Source: CAZUCE01 sp964619265 (lineage in GTDB: Bacteria; Planctomycetota; UBA1135; GCA-002686595). From it: a stretch of DNA of 36,764 nt. The notes beneath the pieces are model-generated. The model saw only the letters and a list, made by a program, of their open reading frames with translations. It had not been told where the DNA came from and searched no databases. This document shows, one piece after another, positions 1-7,293 of this stretch (positions are counted from its first letter, which is position 1; each line of letters opens with the position of its first letter). The DNA lies in the NCBI GenBank assembly GCA_964619265.1, contig CAZUCE010000041.1, positions 1-36,764 on the forward strand, written 5' to 3'. The position numbers were made by a program, and so were the translations under genes.

Positions 1-555
1 TTGGGGGGAGGCGCGGGGGGGCTTGGTCTGGATCGCCTCTCGCGGCTTGGGCCCGTAGAGCTGGGGTCCAGATTGAACCTGCTGCCGAGGGCGGCGGATC
101 GGCTCGCAGCAGCCTTCGAGCTTGGCCGAGCCGTAGAGTGCTCGCGCATCGAACCCCGAGCGCGAATCGACAGTCCCGAGGCCGCCCAGCGCCTGCTGGC
201 GCCTCATCTGCGGGGGTTGGATCGCGAGACGTTCTGGGTGGTGCTGCTGGACGTCCGGCACGGGATTTTGGACCTGCATCGGGTTTCCGAGGGCACCTTG
301 ACGTCCTCGCTGGTGCACCCGCGGGAGGTCTTTGGGCCGGCCCTGCGGGCTGGAGCCGCGGCAACGCTGGTGGCCCACAATCACCCCAGCGGAGACCCCG
401 AGCCCAGCTCCGCCGATCTAGAGGTGACTCGCAGACTCGAGGAGGCTGGCCAGCTGCTGGGGGTTCCCCTGGTCGATCACCTGGTCTTGGGCGGGGGAGG
501 GTGCGTCTCCCTGCGGTCCAGGGGGGCTCTCCAGCTGGCTTCTGCAGCCCCCTGA
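1..555 (+). CDS. radC: RadC-family JAB/MPN-domain protein, 5'-truncated by the window edge
   Basis: The readable 184 residues cover most of a RadC (UPF0758/DUF2466) protein. The JAMM metal site is intact: HNHPSGDP at residues 126-133, followed by S136 and D139, which matches HxHx7SxxD. The segment GVPLVDHLVLG follows, as in the family. Residues 10-45 resemble the end of the N-terminal helix-hairpin-helix region, which normally ends in an LAAAxELGR stretch. Full-length members have about 220-230 residues, so the true start probably lies upstream and the TTG at position 1 need not be a start codon. Despite its name, RadC has no firmly established DNA-repair role; the fold suggests a metal-dependent hydrolase acting in the cytoplasm. 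A strong terminator lies 188 bases downstream. Confidence 0.88.
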   Translation: MGGGAGGLGLDRLSRLGPVELGSRLNLLPRAADRLAAAFELGRAVECSRIEPRARIDSPEAAQRLLAPHLRGLDRETFWVVLLDVRHGILDLHRVSEGTLTSSLVHPREVFGPALRAGAAATLVAHNHPSGDPEPSSADLEVTRRLEEAGQLLGVPLVDHLVLGGGGCVSLRSRGALQLASAAP

Positions 556-654
556 TCGGCCTTTTCGAGGTCTTCCGGGGGGATTCGCCTCCCCCTGCTC
601 CCGATTCGGAACTTTCTTCCGGACTTTCCATTCGGACCCATGGCGTTCGCGGCT

Positions 655-742
655 GAGGCCCTCGAAAGAGGAGGTCGTTCGAAGACCATCGCCTTCGGGC
701 TGACTCTCCCTCTCTCTTCCTGTTGTGGGTTTGGGACGTGAT
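655..742 (+). ncRNA. Candidate structured RNA or long 3' UTR upstream of a strong terminator
   Basis: This gap holds no convincing reading frame but several small hairpins in a row. They are CCUC-GAAA-GAGG with a GNRA loop (660-671), GGUC-GUUCGAA-GACC (673-687), and GCC-UUCG-GGC with a UUCG loop (691-700). CGAAG at 680-684 could alternatively pair with CUUCG at 693-697. A pyrimidine-rich stretch (about 702-720) and an intrinsic terminator follow. I do not recognise a known RNA family. It may simply be the 3' UTR of the radC transcript. The stems are short and chance formation in GC-rich DNA is possible. Confidence 0.2.
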
Positions 743-785
743 GGGAAGGCCGGCGCCCGGGGGGGCGCTGGCCTTCCCCCTTTTT
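743..785 (+). terminator. Strong intrinsic terminator
   Basis: A 16-bp stem pairs 743-758 with 763-778 (one G-U pair) around a GGGG loop, followed by CC and five T residues at 781-785. The T-run lies only on the plus-strand side, so it ends transcription coming from radC or from an RNA within 556-742. It insulates the exonuclease-like gene downstream. Confidence 0.85.
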
Positions 786-848
786 ATGCTGTTTCGGGTC
801 GCGGCGCGGGGATCGAATCGGGCTCGAGGGCGAGCTACCGTCTAGCCC

Positions 849-1556
849 ATGACGAATTCACCGGAGTGGGTCGCGTTCGACATCGAAATCGGCAACGAGT
901 TCGAGCTGAAGCCGGGCGAGGACCTCGACGCCTACGGGCCGTTCGACATCACGGTTGCGGCTTGGTGCGACGAAGGCGCCGGAGTTCGCCATTGGTTCAC
1001 GCCGGACGCCGCGGGCGAAGCAGGCCCGATGATGAATGCGGAAACCGCAAAGGCCCTGCTTTCGGAGCTTCGTCGCCGTCAAGTCGAAGGGGATCGGCTG
1101 GTGGCCTGGAACGGCCTGTCCTTCGACCTGCGTTGGATCGGTGTCGCAGCTGGCGACTTGCCGCTCGCGCGGGAGATCGCGCTGGACCTGATCGACCCGA
1201 TGTTCCAGTTCTTTGTGCAACGCGGATTCCCCGTTTCTTTGGCCGCCGTCGCCGATGGGCTTGGGGTGGGCGAGGCCAAACTGATGAGCGGCGCCGACGC
1301 GCCCGGTGAGTGGGCCCGCGGGGATCGGGCCAAGGTCTTCGACTACGTGGCCGGTGACTGCCGGATCACGCTGGATGTGGCCAGGAGGATCGAGCGCGAG
1401 CGCGAAGTGCGCTGGAGGACGCGGCGCGGTTCGGTATCGCGCGAGTCGATGCCGGAGATGAAAGCTGTCCGGGATCTTCTGGATGCGCCCGAACCGGACA
1501 CGTCCTGGATGGATGAGCCGATGCCGCGCGCGAAGTTCACCGCCTGGCTGAACTGA
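849..1556 (+). CDS. Predicted 3'-5' exonuclease-like protein of the DEDD/RNase H fold
   Basis: The 235-residue product shows the ordered acidic motifs of a DnaQ/DEDD-type exonuclease. Motif I is FDIE with D11 and E13. Motif II is VAWNGLSFDLRW with N88, G89 and D93. Motif III is YVAGDC with Y166 and D170, the Y-x3-D form of DEDDy enzymes. It has no polymerase domain, so it is probably a stand-alone nuclease of the predicted PolB-like exonuclease or RNase_H_2 type, acting on DNA or RNA in the cytoplasm. The ATG at 849 is chosen because motif I follows at once; no clear Shine-Dalgarno sequence precedes it. The C-terminal 45 residues are charged and not conserved in any way I recognise. It converges with rsmE, leaving a 40-base gap. 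The substrate is unknown. Confidence 0.75.
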   Translation: MTNSPEWVAFDIEIGNEFELKPGEDLDAYGPFDITVAAWCDEGAGVRHWFTPDAAGEAGPMMNAETAKALLSELRRRQVEGDRLVAWNGLSFDLRWIGVAAGDLPLAREIALDLIDPMFQFFVQRGFPVSLAAVADGLGVGEAKLMSGADAPGEWARGDRAKVFDYVAGDCRITLDVARRIEREREVRWRTRRGSVSRESMPEMKAVRDLLDAPEPDTSWMDEPMPRAKFTAWLN

Positions 1557-1596
1557 GTCCGGACGGGACTTCGGGACCGGCTGGGGAGGCCTCGGA

Positions 1597-2433
1597 TCAG
1601 CAGCTCCGGGTTAGGCCGCAGCTTTGACTCCCCGGATCCTCGCTCCAGGCCTGCGCGATCACGATGGCGAGCGCGGCTTCGGCTGCGGTCTCAATGCGCA
1701 GGATGTGCGGCGTGAGACGAACGGCAAGCGCGCCGGCTTCGGCCAGCTGATCGCGTTCTTCCGGGGAGAAGCCGCCTTCGGGGCCTGCGGCGAGGGCAAG
1801 CCGCCGGGGCATTTCGGGGAGGGCTGTGAGGGCCTTTGGCAGGGAGAGCGTGGCGTGGGGCTCCAGGAAGAACACCGGGCGGGGCGAGCCCTCGAGCGCC
1901 CGACCGAGCGGCGCGGCTTCCTCGAGGGCCGGCAGCTGGAGGTTGCCGGACTGCTTGCAAGCCTCGCGCAGGACGCGGAGCTGGCGATCCCGCTTGGCCG
2001 CGCGGTCCTCCGGACCGGTGTGCTCGCACATCAAGGGACGGATTCGCGCGGCTCCGAGTTGCGTGGCTCGGTCGAGCAGCGCCTCGAAGCGCGCTCCCCG
2101 GGGGGGAGGGATCAGCAGCTCCACGTGAGGGAGCTTGGCGTTCGGCTCACCGGCTAGGGGGGTGTGCTCGAGGGCGCTGGTGAGCCGAACCGAACGCCGG
2201 CGCGAGCCCTCGCCGTCCAGTTCGGCGGTCGCCCGACCCCCGCGGCCGTCCAGAATTTCCAGCCGGGCGCCCACCGGAAGTCGCAGCACGCGGGTGGCGT
2301 GCTCCAGCTCGCCCTCGGCGAGATCGACGGTGGACCCGGGTCCGGGCCCCGCGGCTCCGGCCTCCGGGATCAACTCCGGCGCTAGGAAGAAGCGGAAGCT
2401 GCGCGCTTCGCGGTTGCGTCGGGTTCGGGCCAC
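1597..2433 (-). CDS. rsmE: 16S rRNA (uracil1498-N3)-methyltransferase RsmE
   Basis: RsmE methylates N3 of U1498 in 16S rRNA using S-adenosylmethionine and belongs to the SPOUT (trefoil-knot) superfamily. The product shows the family pattern: an N-terminal PUA-like region beginning RSFRFFLAPEL, the segment with CEHTG, then EACKQSGN, LAAGPEGGFSPEE and the knot segment LRIETAAEAALAI near the C-terminus. I start it at the GTG at 2433, giving 278 residues, slightly over the usual 240-250. The same frame stays open upstream to 3183, but that part runs antisense to the FHA gene and has no RsmE character. It is divergent from the pseudopilin operon, and its promoter should lie in 2434-2649. Confidence 0.93.
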   Translation of the reverse strand: MARTRRNREARSFRFFLAPELIPEAGAAGPGPGSTVDLAEGELEHATRVLRLPVGARLEILDGRGGRATAELDGEGSRRRSVRLTSALEHTPLAGEPNAKLPHVELLIPPPRGARFEALLDRATQLGAARIRPLMCEHTGPEDRAAKRDRQLRVLREACKQSGNLQLPALEEAAPLGRALEGSPRPVFFLEPHATLSLPKALTALPEMPRRLALAAGPEGGFSPEERDQLAEAGALAVRLTPHILRIETAAEAALAIVIAQAWSEDPGSQSCGLTRSC

Positions 2434-2513
2434 AGGGGACAGGTTAGCGACCGTCCAGGGGGGACTCCCGGGCGGTTCTGGAAGGAACCGGCAGCTGTTG
2501 GCCTTCCCAGCGG

Positions 2514-2541
2514 TTGCCGAGCGGGTTCTTGCCGCTAGATT
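2514..2541 (+). promoter_or_regulatory. Possible sigma70-type promoter of the pseudopilin operon
   Basis: TTGCCG (2514-2519) and TAGATT (2536-2541) are separated by 16 bases, a plausible -35/-10 pair. They lie in the 216-base divergent gap between rsmE and the FHA gene. Transcription would start near 2548, about 100 bases before the FHA start codon. This is the only such pair I found ahead of the operon, and the match is moderate. Confidence 0.33.
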
Positions 2542-2649
2542 CCACCCGTCCGGCCTGCCTTGCCCGTCCCCCCTGTGAGCCCCTCGGCTCGCCCCAGCCC
2601 TTCCGCTCCCTGTCGAGTCGGACTCGAGCGTCGACCGGATCCGCCACCT

Positions 2650-4836
2650 ATGCCTGAACGTCTTCTCCTGCGCCTTTTGAACGGCCCGCGCGCGGGAGAG
2701 TCCTTCGAGGTCCCCGCCTCCGGATTGCTCGTCGGCCGCAAGGCTGGCAACGACCTCCAGCTCGACGACCCCTCGCTGTCCGGGCGCCACGCGTTTCTTC
2801 GCGCCGACGGTGCCCAAGTGCAAGTCGAGGATCTCGGCAGTACAAATGGCACCAAGATCGACGGCGAGAAGATCGAACGCGGCACCGCCGGAGTCGGCAC
2901 TGTCCTGACCTTGGGCAAGCTGAAGCTGGCGGTCGTGGGTGGAACCGAGGCTCCCGCCAGCGAGGCAGCTCCGGCCGCCGCGCCCAGCCCGGCGAGCGCC
3001 GCGAACTTGGACATCGAAGGCCTCGAGGAGGAAATCGTTCTCGGCGAGGACTCCGAATCGGGCGGGACGCCGGCCGCGCCGGCGATCCCGGCCATTTCGG
3101 TTCCGCCGATGCCGGCCACAGAACGTCCGCCCGAGGCCCAGCGCACGACCCAAAAGCAAACCGCGAGGACCCCGGTGACCCAAGTGGTCCCGGAGCCTGT
3201 CTTAGAGGAAGAGCCGCACCTTGAGTTGGACGTCGAGGCCGCCATGGAGCGCGGCGGGCGATCTTTCGCACTTCCGCTGATTGCTCTTTTGATGGGCCTT
3301 GGAGCCGGAGGTTGGTTCCTGCTCGGAGGCAAAGACGACGAGACCGGCGAACCCTCCGAGCCGCTTCAAGTCATCGACGGCAACCGAATTTCGAACGAAG
3401 CCTTCTCCTTTGAAGACCCGGCGTTCGATGAGGCGGACTGGCTCCACGAAGAAAGCGCCCCGCGCCGACTCGATCGCGGGCGCGGCTTTGGGTCCAGCGG
3501 ACGCTTCGGCGTTGGACTCGCCCTGGATTCCGGTGAGTGGGCGCGCCTGTCGAGCGACTGGCTGAGCGTGCGTGCCGGCGATGTGGTTCGCGCGGAGGCG
3601 ACCGCGTTCGCGGCTCCGGGGTGCGTCGCCCGGGTCGGCCTTGAGTTCGCCGGAGTGGAAACAGGCCAACTACGAATCCTGTCGTCCTCGGCGCTGCCGG
3701 CGGGCGAACGCTTGACGGTCGCCTCGACGGTGCCGGCTGGCCGGGATCGCGCCCGGGTCGTGCTCCTGGCGGGCACCGTGGACCCCGCTCCAGAGGGCAC
3801 CGCGAACGAGGTGGGCGAGTGCGGGTTCGACGACGTCTTCTTCGGTTCTGCGGATGCGAGCGATGTGGTGATCGTGCGCGAGAACGAGTCGATGCTCGAA
3901 CGATCGGCCCAGCGTCCGGCCACGATCAGCTTCGATCGCCTTGGGCGCCGCTTGGCCATTTTGCGCGCGGCGCGCGGTCCGCTCGGGGCTTCGGCGACGC
4001 CAGGTCCCATCGAGCTGACGCCTGGCGAGTTGGCCGGCGAGATCGTGCCGGTGCAATTGGGCTCGGCAAGTGGGCCTGCGGTTTTGATCGCGGAGCTGCT
4101 GCCCGAGTTGTTCGGTGAACAGATCCGTTCGGTGGGCTGCCTGACCGAGGCCGGCTACCGCGAGTACTCCGGAGAATTCACGGCAACCGAAGTGAAAGCC
4201 CTGCGTCTTGGCAGCGGGCTCGAACAAGTCGCGCTGGCGTTGCCTGCGCCGGCCCAAGTCTCCGCTAGCCCAGTTGGGGAGGGCTTGCGCGTGGCGATCG
4301 AAATCGGTGCAGCACGCGAGTTCGAGATCCAACTCGGTTTTACCGCCTATCGCGGAGAGGCTACGACCCTGGCGGCGGCTGCGCGCCGCGCCGAGCGCGA
4401 TGGCGAACTGGGTAGTTCCTTAAAGCGCTGGGAGGAACTGGTCGCCAGTTACCCCTTCGAATCCGAGTTCTTGCGCGAGGCTGAAGGAGCCGTGGCTCGC
4501 CTTTCCGAGGTGGGACTTGCTGGCCTGGCCGACGTGCGTCGCGACCTGGAACGCGCAAGTTTCTTCGGGCTCGGCGAACTGTTCGATGCCTGTGAGGCGC
4601 GCGCTCGAACCGTGGCGAGCCGGTTTGCTTCGGGCGCGGGTTCGCCCAATGCCGTCGAACGTGCAGCAGCAGACTTGATCGCCGAGATCCAGACGGAGCG
4701 CGAGGAATTGCCCATGCGCGCGGCCGGCGTTTCCGAGCTGCGCAGCGAGGCGATCCGTGGCTACCTGCGGAGCAGCGGACGCGCCGGCGTTGCAGACGAA
4801 CTAGGCGCGCTTCGAGCGCAGGGCGGAGGACGCTAG
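2650..4836 (+). CDS. FHA-domain transmembrane protein, first gene of the pseudopilin operon
   Basis: The 728-residue product starts with a complete forkhead-associated domain (residues 1-97) that has the phosphothreonine-binding signature GR (29-30), SGRH (44-47) and STNGT (64-68). A Pro/Ala/Glu-rich linker follows, then one membrane segment at about 206-226 (FALPLIALLMGLGAGGWFLL). After it comes a large extracytoplasmic part with a beta-rich region (about 250-410) and a helical, TPR-like C-terminal region (about 580-715). The FHA domain would sit in the cytoplasm and the rest in the periplasm. FHA domains read Ser/Thr phosphorylation, so this protein may link kinase signalling to assembly of the machine; that is inference. 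The ATG at 2650 starts directly at the FHA domain. The stop lies four bases before the GspL-like start. Confidence 0.8.
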   Translation: MPERLLLRLLNGPRAGESFEVPASGLLVGRKAGNDLQLDDPSLSGRHAFLRADGAQVQVEDLGSTNGTKIDGEKIERGTAGVGTVLTLGKLKLAVVGGTEAPASEAAPAAAPSPASAANLDIEGLEEEIVLGEDSESGGTPAAPAIPAISVPPMPATERPPEAQRTTQKQTARTPVTQVVPEPVLEEEPHLELDVEAAMERGGRSFALPLIALLMGLGAGGWFLLGGKDDETGEPSEPLQVIDGNRISNEAFSFEDPAFDEADWLHEESAPRRLDRGRGFGSSGRFGVGLALDSGEWARLSSDWLSVRAGDVVRAEATAFAAPGCVARVGLEFAGVETGQLRILSSSALPAGERLTVASTVPAGRDRARVVLLAGTVDPAPEGTANEVGECGFDDVFFGSADASDVVIVRENESMLERSAQRPATISFDRLGRRLAILRAARGPLGASATPGPIELTPGELAGEIVPVQLGSASGPAVLIAELLPELFGEQIRSVGCLTEAGYREYSGEFTATEVKALRLGSGLEQVALALPAPAQVSASPVGEGLRVAIEIGAAREFEIQLGFTAYRGEATTLAAAARRAERDGELGSSLKRWEELVASYPFESEFLREAEGAVARLSEVGLAGLADVRRDLERASFFGLGELFDACEARARTVASRFASGAGSPNAVERAAADLIAEIQTEREELPMRAAGVSELRSEAIRGYLRSSGRAGVADELGALRAQGGGR

Positions 4837-4840
4837 GACC

Positions 4841-6481
4841 ATGGCACGCAAAGCAACAGGAATCGACATCGACACCGGGCGAGCGGTGTTTCTGGAGGGC
4901 CAGGTACAGGGCACCGGTTTCCAGGTGACGCGCTACGCTCAGTTCGCCACGGCCGACGGTTCTGGCGGCGGCTGGGAGCTCGGCGACCCCGAATTCGCGC
5001 CGAAGAACGCGGTGATTGGAGTCACCGGGCGCGAGGTCAATTTGCGCTTTTCGCGCGTGCCGCGCTTGGCGGATTGGCAGCTCAAGAAGTTGATGAGGTT
5101 TGAGGTGGCGGGCATCGGCGATGCTTCGGACACCGAAGTGGCCGCGGACTTCAATGTGCTGCCGGAACTACCCGAGTTGGATGGCGAGGACGTGGTGTTG
5201 CTGGCCATGGCCCGCGAGAGTCTGCTGGAGCAGCACTCCGAAGGCCTGTCCGATTTGCGCGGCCAGCTGCGACATTTCACACCTGCTTCGATTGCGCTTT
5301 ACAACACTTGGCTGCGTTTCGGCATCGTGCTCGACGATACCGTTCTGGTCGCGTACCTGGGCGCTGAGCACGTGGAGACCATTGTTGTGCGGGGCGCGGA
5401 TTTGGTGTTCGCACGTCAACTCGCGGGCGGCGCTAATTCGTTCCGCGAAGCGATCGCAGCGCGCTTCAACGCCCGGCCTGACCAAGCGGATCAATTGCTC
5501 CAGCGCGGGGTCGATCTGACCCCCGGTGCGACCTTCGCGGACCCCGATGCCGAGCGGGCAACCCGCTCTGTCGCCGGAGCGGCCGGCGCGGTGCAGTCCT
5601 TGCTGCAGTCATCGGTCATGTTCGCACGCACCCAGATCAAACTCTCCTCGCTCAAGCTCGATCGCGCGTTCGTGTGTGGCGAATTGGCCGAGGTGCGTGG
5701 GCTGGACCGTTATCTCACCGCTGGCCTGAGTGTCCCGGTCGAGGTCTTCGATCCGTTCCACGTGGTCGATACGTCCAAACTGGACGAGGAATCTGCCGAA
5801 GAGCTGGAACGCACGAAATCGCGCGCCGTACTGGCCTTGGGCCTGGCCACAGCGGGTTCCGATCCCGACGCCTACGCGATCGAAGTCCTGCCCGAGCGCG
5901 TCGCCAAGCGGCGCGAGTTCTTCGGCGGGACGCTGTTGTTGATTCTGGCCGGGCTCCTGGCGGTTGGCTACCTGGTCTACGACTGGCGCGCGAAGTCCAG
6001 TGCTCTGGAGGACGTTCAGACCAAGGTGTCGCGCGTGCAGCGCGAAGTCCGCTTGGCCGAGGGCACCTTTGCCGACACGCTGGAATTGTCCGAGCGCAAC
6101 GCAGAGCTCGACGAAGCGGTCACCGAACTGGCGCACCTGGCTGCCGGCGGAGAGCTGCTGGCCCGTGTGTTCGAATCGCTCGACCGTCACTTGCCCTTCG
6201 GATTCTGGACGACCTCGTTCGCCATCGACCGCGTCGCGGACGAAGAATTCGGGTTCCAGCCCGGGTCGCCAGCGCCGGTCCTCGAAGTCGAGGGACGCGC
6301 ACGCGAGGGCGTCGAGCCCTCCGCGATCGCGTTCGCGCGGGTGGTGGAGGTCTTGCGCGAGGAGCTGGCCCCCATGCAGTTGCGCGAGTCGATGAATCCC
6401 GACGGCAGCCGCTTCGCCTTGCGCTTTACGCTCTCCGGCACTCCGCCCACTCCGACCACGGACGAAGTCGTCAACCCCTGA
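4841..6481 (+). CDS. gspL: GspL-like (PilM-PilN-like) inner-membrane platform protein
   Basis: The 546-residue product has GspL architecture. The cytoplasmic actin-like (PilM-like) region covers about residues 1-340 and opens with TGIDIDTGRAV. One membrane segment lies at about 358-381 (GTLLLILAGLLAVGYLVYDW). A coiled coil (about 384-425) and a small periplasmic domain resembling PilN follow. In type IV pili PilM and PilN are usually separate proteins, so this is the type II secretion form. GspL links the cytoplasmic ATPase GspE to the pseudopilus platform through GspM. No GspE gene lies in the window. The start has GGAGG about 11 bases upstream, inside the end of the FHA gene. The next gene, of GspM/PilO type, begins nine bases after the stop, the expected neighbour. 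Confidence 0.82.
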   Translation: MARKATGIDIDTGRAVFLEGQVQGTGFQVTRYAQFATADGSGGGWELGDPEFAPKNAVIGVTGREVNLRFSRVPRLADWQLKKLMRFEVAGIGDASDTEVAADFNVLPELPELDGEDVVLLAMARESLLEQHSEGLSDLRGQLRHFTPASIALYNTWLRFGIVLDDTVLVAYLGAEHVETIVVRGADLVFARQLAGGANSFREAIAARFNARPDQADQLLQRGVDLTPGATFADPDAERATRSVAGAAGAVQSLLQSSVMFARTQIKLSSLKLDRAFVCGELAEVRGLDRYLTAGLSVPVEVFDPFHVVDTSKLDEESAEELERTKSRAVLALGLATAGSDPDAYAIEVLPERVAKRREFFGGTLLLILAGLLAVGYLVYDWRAKSSALEDVQTKVSRVQREVRLAEGTFADTLELSERNAELDEAVTELAHLAAGGELLARVFESLDRHLPFGFWTTSFAIDRVADEEFGFQPGSPAPVLEVEGRAREGVEPSAIAFARVVEVLREELAPMQLRESMNPDGSRFALRFTLSGTPPTPTTDEVVNP

Positions 6482-6489
6482 ACGTAGCT

Positions 6490-7293
6490 ATGGATCTCGA
6501 GGAGTATTGGCAGGAGAACAAGTCCTTCGTGACTCGCGTGGGTCTCGGGGCACTGGCTTTTCTGATTGGCGTTGGATTCGTCTCGCGTTCGGTTGGCAAA
6601 GATCTCTCGCGAGCGAAATCGAAACTGACCAGCGAGCAGCGCAAACTTCGCTCCCTTCAGCGGGACGGGTTCGAAGACGGCGCCCTGGATGCGGCCGAAG
6701 CCGACCACCGGGCCCTGCTTGCCTCGGCGAGCGAGCTAGGTTCCCGGGTGGAGTTTTCGCCACGCCCTGAATTTGCCGCCGCAGCTGCCTTGGCTACACC
6801 CGCGAGCTACCTGGGCCAAGTCACCGCGGTTCGTGAGCGACTGTTTCCGGCCGCCGCGCGCAACAACGTCTCGATCGAACAGACGCTTGGCTTGCCCGAA
6901 CAGTCTCCAACCCGCGCCGAAGAGATCGAGCGCATCCTGGAAGGGTTGGACGCGCTGGAACAATTGCTCGAACTCGCCATCGAAGAGGGTGTGGGTGAGA
7001 TCGACAAGCTGCGGCTGCGAGTCGACCCCGATCTGTTCGGCAAGCGTGGAGTTGGAACGCTCGAGACGACTCGAATCGAGTTTCGCATGACCGGTGAGAA
7101 CGGTCCGGTCCTGCGGTCGCTGGCGCGCTGCCAGGGGCCCGATGGCCGCCGGCTGCAATTCGAGAAGCTCGAAATTTCCTCTTCCCGCGATCAGCCCGAC
7201 GAGGTTCGGGCGGTCGGGGCGATCGCGGTGGCCCGCGTGGCCTCCGATCTGCTCGCGTCCTCGGATTCGTCACTGGCTGTGGAGGAACGCTAA
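6490..7293 (+). CDS. GspM/PilO-like bitopic membrane protein
   Basis: The 267-residue product has a short cytoplasmic N-terminus (MDLEEYWQENKSF), one membrane segment (about residues 13-33), a coiled coil (about 35-75), and a C-terminal periplasmic alpha/beta region. This is the layout of GspM and PilO, which dimerise with GspL or PilN in the platform. Sequence similarity is weak, as usual in this family, so the call rests on topology and position right after the GspL-like gene. The frame is open further upstream inside the GspL gene. I chose the ATG at 6490 because it directly precedes the membrane anchor and follows the upstream stop by eight bases. The stop TAA directly abuts the next ATG. 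Confidence 0.68.
   Translation: MDLEEYWQENKSFVTRVGLGALAFLIGVGFVSRSVGKDLSRAKSKLTSEQRKLRSLQRDGFEDGALDAAEADHRALLASASELGSRVEFSPRPEFAAAAALATPASYLGQVTAVRERLFPAAARNNVSIEQTLGLPEQSPTRAEEIERILEGLDALEQLLELAIEEGVGEIDKLRLRVDPDLFGKRGVGTLETTRIEFRMTGENGPVLRSLARCQGPDGRRLQFEKLEISSSRDQPDEVRAVGAIAVARVASDLLASSDSSLAVEER

Noticed and set aside
2434..3183. Extension of the rsmE frame upstream of the GTG at 2433
   Set aside because: This part runs antisense to the FHA gene and has Arg/Gly/Ala-rich low-complexity composition. RsmE homology starts just after 2433.
5674..6489. Possible fusion of the GspM-like gene with sequence inside the GspL gene
   Set aside because: The frame is open but its product in this part is Arg-rich noise. 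The ATG at 6490 directly precedes the membrane anchor.
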